From an uncultured beta proteobacterium (GTDB lineage Bacteria; Pseudomonadota; Gammaproteobacteria; Burkholderiales; Burkholderiaceae_A), in NCBI GenBank assembly GCA_902625535.1, contig CACOBT010000001.1, positions 109,934-173,933 on the forward strand: 64,000 nucleotides of DNA. The letters are read 5' to 3'. The position numbers and the translations under genes were made by a program. Positions 59,201 through 64,000 of this stretch are shown here, one piece after another (within the stretch, counting starts at the first letter, position 1; each line of letters starts with the position of its first letter). Below the pieces are notes generated by a model, which ran no database searches, had not been told where the DNA came from, and saw only the letters and a program-made list of their open reading frames with translations.

Positions 59201-59376
59201 CAATGCCGCTGGCACTTGCTGAAGGTCCTGGAGCAGAGGCAAGGGAGCAGATTGGATGGGTTATTGTTGGAGGCATGGGACTGGGTACACTATTGACGCT
59301 TTTTGTGTTACCGTCAATCTTTATTTGGATAAATAAATGCGTTATGTGGTTCTTGATACGGAAACAACCGGGTTAA
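56287..59376 (+). CDS. RND efflux transporter permease subunit
   Basis: A 1029-residue AcrB/MexB-superfamily proton-driven pump. Twelve membrane helices are arranged in two halves, each with a large periplasmic loop. The proton-relay aspartates are in AVGLVVDDAIVVLENTVRHL near residue 403; the opening FFIERPVCASVVSLMI and the C-terminal GLITKHGILIVEFAN (second half) match the family. Substrate is unknown; drugs, bile-like detergents or metabolites are all possible. Its last 40 bases contain the start of dnaQ in another frame. Confidence 0.95.
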   Translation: MKISQFFIERPVCASVVSLMIIFIGLVSLLDLSVREYPKIDEPVVSVRTDYKGAAPEIIESQITKTLEDSIAGIEGIKTLSSVSRQGRSNITVRFKTYRDPDDAASDVRGRVSRVLNRLPFEAKPPRISKVESDASPVMWMTLTSDTVPLMELSFIAQNIIKPRIQSLPGAADVRVYGDRKYAMRIWVDSNKVAARGLTIQDLEIAIREQNLEVPAGRIETRGRELSVIASTDLSNPEEFRNIIIPTEDGDSFTRLGDLATVEIGPEDERRVARYKGRPSIALGVIKQATANPLELSKAVNENIPTMLSDLPSDVRLEVAADYSIFIDRSIEAVFKTILEAMILVSLVIVLALKSFRAAIIPIIVIPISLIGTFSFLLYFGFSINTLTLLAMVVAVGLVVDDAIVVLENTVRHLDKGLSSMDAAKRAISEVGFAVVAMTLTLVAVFVPVIFSPGRMGRLFEEFALALAGAVLISGFVAIVLTPVMCAYLLRSRIKHSSHMSEEESFRLEKRYRKKTFFLRTQIKYGLLLRWLLRRPTIVYLSTILILSVGAIAYMDTKKELSPIEDRGLIVLIFNTPEGSSIEYTNINSFMIEDVLSEVKETDKYFVIAGSPTVNKGAAFFRPLPWENRERSVQEISSELNEKLANLTGVRAFAILPPAFGQRAQSRPIQVVLLSSGSVGEMELLGNDFVNELTESGIFTGIDTDLMLNKPEVRLTINRDLAADLGVKIDDLGRTLESMLGGRLVSRFRKENYQYEVIIQLISESRANPNDINSISIRTAQGELVPLASLVELKETVGPRELNHFSQRRAVKISAGLAENVSIDEGLSKIIEIAGAILPENAQLDFDGQSREYFEAKDTLTFVFVLAVVFIFLVLAAQFESFSQPVSVLMTVPLALTGAVIVIWIAGGSINVYSQIGLIALIGLITKHGILIVEFANKCLAQGKTIENATIEAAKLRFRPIIMTTASTIFGAMPLALAEGPGAEAREQIGWVIVGGMGLGTLLTLFVLPSIFIWINKCVMWFLIRKQPG

Positions 59377-60038
59377 ATGTCGATGATGGCCATCGAGTCA
59401 TCGAGATAGGTTGTGTAGAAATTGAAAACAGGTGTCTGACTGGTCGGGAGTACCACCAAAAAATTAATCCATTACGTGAAGTTGATAAAAGTGCTGAAGA
59501 AATTCACGGAATGAACGCAGCGGCACTTAAAAAATTTCCTGAGTTTGGAAGCATTGCTGAAGAATTCACTGAATTCATAAAAGGCACGACTTTAATAATA
59601 CACAATGCCGATTTTGACACAGGATTCCTAGATACTGAACTGACACGCGTCGGGAAATCTAAGATTAGTGAAACTTGTCATCTTATAATTGATTCGCTCA
59701 AATTGGCTAGAGAGTTACATCCCATGAAGAGAGCGTCGCTAGACGCGCTTTGCGTTAGGTACGGAGTTGATAAAAGTTTGAGGAAAATGCATGGTGCGCT
59801 CTTGGATGCCCGTTTGTTGGCTGAAGTTTACCTCGCGATGACACGCGGACAGGAATCCCTGATCATTGAGGAAGAGACTCCGCTAAGAAATGAAAAGAAT
59901 CTTCAAGACAGAGAAATTGACACCAAACAAATTATCGTCCGACGAGCTTCTCCAATTGAAGAAACTACGCATGAGAAGTACGTGAGAGATTTATTGAGCC
60001 AGAAAAAAGTATCTGATGCCACTACGGAAAAAAAATGA
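59337..60038 (+). CDS. dnaQ: DNA polymerase III epsilon subunit (3'-5' exonuclease)
   Basis: A 233-residue proofreading exonuclease of the replicase. Exo I VVLDTETTGLNVDDGHRVIE opens the protein, Exo II IHNADFDTGFL is near residue 86 and Exo III HGALLDARLLAEVYL near 155. The C-terminal tail (about 180-233) is charged and should bind the alpha subunit. The start overlaps the RND permease end by 40 bases, so it is probably translated from the same transcript. The stop overlaps the next ATG by four bases. Confidence 0.95.
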   Translation: MRYVVLDTETTGLNVDDGHRVIEIGCVEIENRCLTGREYHQKINPLREVDKSAEEIHGMNAAALKKFPEFGSIAEEFTEFIKGTTLIIHNADFDTGFLDTELTRVGKSKISETCHLIIDSLKLARELHPMKRASLDALCVRYGVDKSLRKMHGALLDARLLAEVYLAMTRGQESLIIEEETPLRNEKNLQDREIDTKQIIVRRASPIEETTHEKYVRDLLSQKKVSDATTEKK

Positions 60039-60328
60039 AGATACTATTTCAAAGAAGAACAATATCCTATTCAATCGAAAAAGACGAGGTTACGAGAGTG
60101 ATTCGTGGAGAAGAGTTAGATGATATTACTGAATCCGAATTTTTAATTCGTATCCTTGATGGTCATCCAACTTTATTACTAGAGCCTACTAACCTATTTC
60201 AGGATATTAAAAATTCTAAAATTTCTTCATGGATAAAGCCAAGTTATATTTTTGTTTTACGACGAGATGGTGATGCAGGTAGAGCTATTTTTGTTGATTC
60301 TTTTGATCGGAGGATTATTTGTGGATAG
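60035..60328 (+). CDS. Unrecognised small protein behind dnaQ
   Basis: A 97-residue protein I cannot assign. It is soluble-looking, with an N-terminal basic strand (MKILFQRRTISYSIEKDE), a charged middle (RVIRGEELDDITESEFLI) and an aromatic, basic C-terminus (YIFVLRRDGDAGRAIFV). No signal peptide, membrane segment or cysteine pair is seen. ATG 60035 overlaps the dnaQ stop (ATGA), and its stop overlaps the next gene's GTG start, so it is translationally coupled on both sides. Confidence 0.7.
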   Translation: MKILFQRRTISYSIEKDEVTRVIRGEELDDITESEFLIRILDGHPTLLLEPTNLFQDIKNSKISSWIKPSYIFVLRRDGDAGRAIFVDSFDRRIICG

Positions 60329-60869
60329 AAACAAGAGTTTTGTGTTAATTTCATTTCTAAAATATTTAAGCGTACTACTTTTTCTAATCGGGATAGGATT
60401 GTCTTATATTGTCATAATTAGCGATACTGACTCAGAAAATTTTTTCCAGCATTTTTCCGGTTCTCTTCCAGAGTATTTTTCATCAAGGGTACAAGACACA
60501 GTTTTCATTGCCTCTGCTTTTTGTTTCACAGTAGCCTATTTGAGTGCAAATCTTCGCCATATTTTTGTTAAATCTGAGACGTATAACCCAGGTGGTGATT
60601 TAGTAATAAAAAAAATAGCTGAGGTAGACGATAAAAGAAATAATCAGAAAGAAAATTCTAGAAATGAAACTGAAATCATCGCTCTTGTTCGTCAAAAGAT
60701 TGATACCCTTTTTGAGCAAGTCAATGCTGCTCGCCATGACCTCTTCAATTTGATGTTAGATATTAATGGAATTCATTCGGCCGATGACGCTCAGCGATCG
60801 CTAGATTCATTAGAGAAATCTGCAAATATAATAAAAGAACTCAAGAAGCTTACCGTAAATGAGAAATAA
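60321..60869 (+). CDS. Unrecognised two-helix membrane protein with cytoplasmic coiled coil
   Basis: A 182-residue protein starting at GTG 60321, seven bases after GGAGG (60309-60313). Two membrane helices are clear: FLKYLSVLLFLIGIGLSYIV near residue 13 and TVFIASAFCFTVAYLSANL near 58. The rest (about 85-182) is hydrophilic and helix-rich, with a repeated helix pattern VRQKIDTLFEQVNAARHDL and SLDSLEKSANIIKELKKL suggesting a coiled coil. No known family recognised. It overlaps its neighbours by 8 and 11 bases. Confidence 0.7.
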   Translation: MDRNKSFVLISFLKYLSVLLFLIGIGLSYIVIISDTDSENFFQHFSGSLPEYFSSRVQDTVFIASAFCFTVAYLSANLRHIFVKSETYNPGGDLVIKKIAEVDDKRNNQKENSRNETEIIALVRQKIDTLFEQVNAARHDLFNLMLDINGIHSADDAQRSLDSLEKSANIIKELKKLTVNEK

Positions 60870-61593
60870 AAAATTATCTAAGCTAGGCAGGGAGGAATTT
60901 GAAGGTGAATTAGAAGAGCTCATCGCAGGAATTTCAAAAATCAAAAATACCAGTAAACTTTTCGGTAAAAAAAGTTTAGATATAGATGGCAGAGAAGAAA
61001 CGACTGTTGATAGGGACCGTGAGCAATATAATTTTAAAGAAGCTAAACGGCAAAGTTACCGTCCTGAAGCAGCTCTTTGGTTGTCTTTAGCTGCACACAT
61101 TTCGAGCTCAAATGTTCAGGATCAAAAAATCAGAAATCTTGCTAATTTATTAGGAGGACATTTGGCACGGCGAAGAGCTCGTCCATTTGCCATGTCCTTT
61201 AGAAAGCTCAAGGATGTGACGATTTCCCCGAGAGCAAAGAATCTCGTTGTGAGTCTTTGTGAGAACGGCGCCAGGGTTGAGGAGGTTTTTGGAGTCTGGA
61301 TTAAAATAGCAACTGATTTGGAAAAAGAACGAGTGTATGGATATGCTAAATGCCTACAACCAGCAATTTCGATCATTGAAAAAAATGCTGAAAATCTTGT
61401 ACTCATTCCTAGGTTTCCCGAGAGGATGCCAGTGAAACTTGTTGATAACCCTCGTTATGGGAAAACTGCAAAAATCTCTGATGATGGAAGACTAGTTTTT
61501 ATATTTTGGATGGATGTAGGCGTAAGATTGGACGATCTAGTTTGTGGGCTCGCATGGACAGATGTTGGAATATTTCCAATTTTTGCGAGCTAA
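60859..61593 (+). CDS. Unrecognised soluble protein, last of a coupled trio
   Basis: A 244-residue protein without recognised domains. The first 70 residues are charged and probably disordered; then a helical block (RPEAALWLSLAAHISSSN to LARRRARPFAMSFRKL) and a C-terminal part with alternating hydrophobic strands (RLVFIFWMDVGVRLDDLV, then WTDVGIFPIF). No catalytic motif stands out. It starts 11 bases inside the membrane-protein gene and ends two bases before the convergent argA stop. The three genes appear to form one functional unit with dnaQ's transcript, which is inference. Confidence 0.7.
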   Translation: MRNKKLSKLGREEFEGELEELIAGISKIKNTSKLFGKKSLDIDGREETTVDRDREQYNFKEAKRQSYRPEAALWLSLAAHISSSNVQDQKIRNLANLLGGHLARRRARPFAMSFRKLKDVTISPRAKNLVVSLCENGARVEEVFGVWIKIATDLEKERVYGYAKCLQPAISIIEKNAENLVLIPRFPERMPVKLVDNPRYGKTAKISDDGRLVFIFWMDVGVRLDDLVCGLAWTDVGIFPIFAS

Positions 61594-61595
61594 AG

Positions 61596-62945
61596 CTATT
61601 CAATATTTTTTGTCAAGATCAGTGAATTTCGATTTCGTTCAATTGTTTGTATTTTTTCTGCGGGAAGTATTGATTCTTTATCTTTGACAAATCCATTTTC
61701 AAGAAACCAATGCTCTGCCGTAGTTGTTAAAGCGAATATTGTTGCTATTCCGGTATTTTTTGCCTTTTCTGACAAATGCTTTAACATTCGTGTTCCTTCA
61801 CCTTTTTGCTGATAATCGGAACGTACTATCAGACAGGAAATTTCACCAAGATTTTCCTCCAAGTAATGATTTAAGCAAGCGCAACCGCAGATTTGTCCGT
61901 CATGGTCTAATACAATATAATCAGCGAGGTTTCTCTCAATATCATTCTGGTCTCTATTGGTTAAGGTACCATCTTTTCTAAAAGGTTCTATTAAAGATAA
62001 AATTGAACTAATATCGTCAGGGGCCGCTGGCCGAATATTTTTTATTTGGCTTTGCGAAACCATTATTCCGATCCCCCTGCGTGTGAACAATTCCAGCAAG
62101 ATTTCTCCGTCTTTTTCATACGGTAATATATGAGCTCTATCAATAGTGTCTTCACACGCTGAATTTGCCAACTCAAATAGTTTACTCAGCCGTGGAAATT
62201 TCTCTTTTATGAATAGTTTCCTGTCTTTATAGGTTTCTGTAGTAAGTTCTTGAATTTCACTAAAAGATTCACTTGACTTTTCGAGGACATCGGTAATAAA
62301 AATAAGTTTGTGTGCTTTCATGATGCATGCAGCATCCTTAGCAAGCTGCTCATTGTTTAAAAAGAAGGGTTCACCAGTGGCTGAAAATCCTAACGGAGGG
62401 ATGAGGACAATTGCATCTAATTCTAAAGCCCGGTTTATGGCTACTATATCTATCTTTCGAAGCTCACCTGTTTTGAGAAAGTTAATACCTTTGTGGATAC
62501 CAAGGGGTTTAGCAGTAACAAAATTACCGCTTATAATTTTTATATCCGAAAAATTCATTGCAGTATTTGGCAGTTTCGTTGAAAATAAGGACTCAAGATT
62601 GATTCTCATCATACCAATCGCAACTTGCAAACATTCAGTTGCAATATCGTCGATGATAGGGGTCTCACCTTTCCAGACAAGGACGTGATTACGCTTTTTT
62701 AACTGTTCATCAAACAAATCCTTTGGGTCGAAAACAAGAATTATTTGTACACCTATTGCTCGTAAAAAGGATAAGTCTTGTATAAACCTAATAAGATTAT
62801 CCGGTGAAAAGTTTTTTTTAGAGACTGAAATAACAAAAAGTTTATTTTTAAAGAGATGGATGTAGGGAGCTGCCGATCTGAACCATCTCACAAGTTGGGT
62901 GGAATCAGAGTCTTCTTCATGATATTCTCGTGTGGACTTACTCAT
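61596..62945 (-). CDS. argA: Amino-acid N-acetyltransferase (N-acetylglutamate synthase)
   Basis: A 449-residue enzyme making N-acetylglutamate, the first step of arginine synthesis and the usual point of arginine feedback. An N-terminal amino-acid-kinase domain (about 20-290, with RWFRSAAPYIHLFKNKLFVI) binds arginine, and a C-terminal GNAT domain (about 300-449) has LIVRSDYQQKGEGTRMLKHL for acetyl-CoA binding. It complements argD, argF and argG about 32 kb away. It converges on the unknown trio and is divergent from the CinA-type gene. Confidence 0.95.
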   Translation of the reverse strand: MSKSTREYHEEDSDSTQLVRWFRSAAPYIHLFKNKLFVISVSKKNFSPDNLIRFIQDLSFLRAIGVQIILVFDPKDLFDEQLKKRNHVLVWKGETPIIDDIATECLQVAIGMMRINLESLFSTKLPNTAMNFSDIKIISGNFVTAKPLGIHKGINFLKTGELRKIDIVAINRALELDAIVLIPPLGFSATGEPFFLNNEQLAKDAACIMKAHKLIFITDVLEKSSESFSEIQELTTETYKDRKLFIKEKFPRLSKLFELANSACEDTIDRAHILPYEKDGEILLELFTRRGIGIMVSQSQIKNIRPAAPDDISSILSLIEPFRKDGTLTNRDQNDIERNLADYIVLDHDGQICGCACLNHYLEENLGEISCLIVRSDYQQKGEGTRMLKHLSEKAKNTGIATIFALTTTAEHWFLENGFVKDKESILPAEKIQTIERNRNSLILTKNIE

Positions 62946-62977
62946 GATCGTTTAACTCAGTAATTTTGTTTAATACA

Positions 62978-63006
62978 ATTAAAAAAACAGCAAAGAGCGT
63001 TGTAAA
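62978..63006 (-). promoter_or_regulatory. Candidate argA promoter
   Basis: On the minus strand TTTACA (63001-63006) and TTTAAT (62978-62983) are 17 bases apart, giving a plausible sigma-70 promoter 33 bases from the argA start. On the plus strand TTGTAA (63000-63005) and TAGATA (63024-63029, 18-base spacing) could serve the CinA-type gene, so the -35 elements would coincide. Confidence 0.4.
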
Positions 63007-63057
63007 TAAATTCTAAAAAATACTAGATAATAGTTATGGTAATCGAAATTAAATAAA

Positions 63058-63876
63058 ATGTGTAAAAGCTTAAAAGTTTGTTTACTAATTATTGGAGACG
63101 AGATTCTATCCGGAAAGAGATCGGATAAGCATTTTTGTAACAGTAAAGAGATACTAGCAAAAAGAGGACTAGCGGTAGATAAACTAATCTACGTCAAAGA
63201 TGATCTTAATTCATTAGAGAAAATTTTAAAATTCTGTTTCGCAGACGAGCATATTATGTTTAGCTTTGGGGGTATTGGTTCAACTCCAGACGACTTAACT
63301 CGTACAGCTTGCGCAAAAGCTCTAGGGAGGAAGTTAGAGTTTAATCCGGATGCAGTTAAGTTGGTTAAAAAGAGGTGTTCAGAACTGGGTATTGAATTAA
63401 CTCAAACTCGTCTCGAAATGGCCCGTTTTCCCCGCTTTTCCAAATTGATTCCCAATCCGATTAGTGGATTCCCGGGTTTTTCTGTCGACCATAGCTATTT
63501 TCTTCCTGGATTTCCAGAAATGGCAAGCTCTATGATGGAGTGGATTTTGGATAAAAACTACTGCGATTATTTCAAAACGTTTTCTGAGTGTGATTTTTTC
63601 TATAAAGTCTCGGGAATTTTCGAATCATCAATAAGTAATTTCATGGAGCTAATAAAAGAAAAATATCCCATGTTTTCAATTTATAGCTTACCACGCATGT
63701 TACCTAAGGATGGTGATCCATCAAACGTTAGGTTGGAACTAGGGTTAAAGGCTAGTTGGTTAGACTATAATAGATCGGGGGCAGATAAAACTTTCGAATT
63801 AGCAAAAAATGAATTGAGAAGAGAAATTCAACGATTAGGTGGAAAAATTGTCGAAGAGTCTTTCGAGAAAAGATGA
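63058..63876 (+). CDS. Competence/damage-inducible protein A (CinA N-terminal, molybdopterin-binding domain)
   Basis: A 272-residue protein with the MoCF-binding fold: LLIIGDEILSGKRSDKHFCN near residue 10 and FSFGGIGSTPDDLTRTACA near 67 (the usual GGLGPTxDD here as GGIGSTPDD). The C-terminal nicotinamide-nucleotide amidase domain of full CinA is absent, as in many short homologues. Role is uncertain: possibly NMN or molybdopterin related. It runs from ATG 63058 and is followed by a 49-base gap to a lipoprotein gene. Confidence 0.85.
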   Translation: MCKSLKVCLLIIGDEILSGKRSDKHFCNSKEILAKRGLAVDKLIYVKDDLNSLEKILKFCFADEHIMFSFGGIGSTPDDLTRTACAKALGRKLEFNPDAVKLVKKRCSELGIELTQTRLEMARFPRFSKLIPNPISGFPGFSVDHSYFLPGFPEMASSMMEWILDKNYCDYFKTFSECDFFYKVSGIFESSISNFMELIKEKYPMFSIYSLPRMLPKDGDPSNVRLELGLKASWLDYNRSGADKTFELAKNELRREIQRLGGKIVEESFEKR

Positions 63877-63925
63877 GAAGATAAAATTGGCCTGCCTTTT
63901 GCTTCATTAAAAAATTACATTTACA

Positions 63926-64000
63926 ATGAACAATAGACTCAAAATTCCTTTGCGGAACATATTTTTTTTGCTTTCATGCCTGTTTCTTTGGTCATGTGAG
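63926..64000 (+). CDS. Lipoprotein, N-terminal fragment
   Basis: The first 25 codons of a gene leaving the window. It begins MNNRLKIPLRN and continues into a hydrophobic stretch ending LWSCE, a lipobox with cysteine at residue 24, typical of signal peptidase II substrates. Nothing of the mature domain is visible, so no function can be given. Confidence 0.6.
   Translation, partial: MNNRLKIPLRNIFFLLSCLFLWSCE

Noticed and set aside
59022..59276. Long minus-strand ORFs opposite the RND permease, dnaK and ilvD
   Set aside because: These are shadow frames of well-supported genes with no recognisable domains.
1..64000. tRNA, rRNA, CRISPR arrays, insertion sequences, prophage
   Set aside because: I scanned by eye for TPsiC-like boxes, spaced repeats, transposase motifs and integrase motifs and saw none; a tRNA search program could still find one I missed.

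Overview
The window is AT-rich, gene-dense chromosomal DNA, apparently from a small-genome bacterium. Gene order and product identities point to a betaproteobacterium close to Burkholderiales. The characteristic blocks are fur|bamE-dapB, recN-nadK|hrcA-hemH-grpE-dnaK-dnaJ, Rieske|xseB-ispA-dxs, yajQ/argG-argF-argD, adk-kdsB-Trm112-lpxK|xseA, DUF192|icd/csp|clpS-clpA and rnhA...dnaQ. This placement is an inference from gene order; no rRNA or tRNA gene lies in the window. Spacing is very tight, with many 4-20 base overlaps and several convergent pairs sharing their 3' ends. TTG starts are unusually common in housekeeping genes.

Layout. 1-4.6 kb: minus-strand ilvD followed by the livH-livM-livG-livF branched-chain amino-acid ABC transporter (livF runs off the edge). 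4.7-10.5 kb: lgt, cell-division genes zapA and a zapB-like gene, fur, bamE, dapB, recN, nadK. 10.5-16.5 kb: hrcA, hemH, grpE, dnaK, dnaJ. 16.6-18.3 kb: an electron-transfer group (soluble RnfB-like protein, ferredoxin-NADP reductase, 7Fe ferredoxin). 18.4-21 kb: rpsF-rpsR-rplI-dnaB with a structured leader. 21-26.3 kb: sulfurtransferase and Rieske oxygenase against xseB-ispA-dxs. 26.3-30 kb: yajQ and argG-argF-argD. 30.5-34.7 kb: adk, kdsB, a 58-residue Trm112 gene, lpxK, xseA. 35-40 kb: DUF192, icd, cold-shock gene, clpS, clpA. 39.9-41.5 kb: a flavocytochrome c sulfide dehydrogenase pair. 41.5-42.4 kb: a heavily decayed transaldolase gene. 42.4-48.3 kb: ribF-ileS-lspA-coaBC-dut. 48.4-51.6 kb: purN, an RsmB-type methyltransferase, a fatty-acid desaturase. 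51.6-60 kb: mltD, gloB, a methyltransferase, rnhA, an RND efflux pair, dnaQ. 60-61.6 kb: three coupled genes I do not recognise. 61.6-64 kb: argA, a CinA-type protein and the start of a lipoprotein.

Functionally this is mostly core machinery: protein folding and proteolysis, cell-envelope assembly, branched-chain amino acid, arginine, lysine and isoprenoid metabolism, replication and repair. Two features hint at lifestyle: sulfide oxidation through FccAB, and loss of transaldolase. The observations most worth following are the unknown three-gene run behind dnaQ, the transaldolase pseudogene, the apparently lipid-anchored FccB, and two possible leader regulators (rpsF and clpS).
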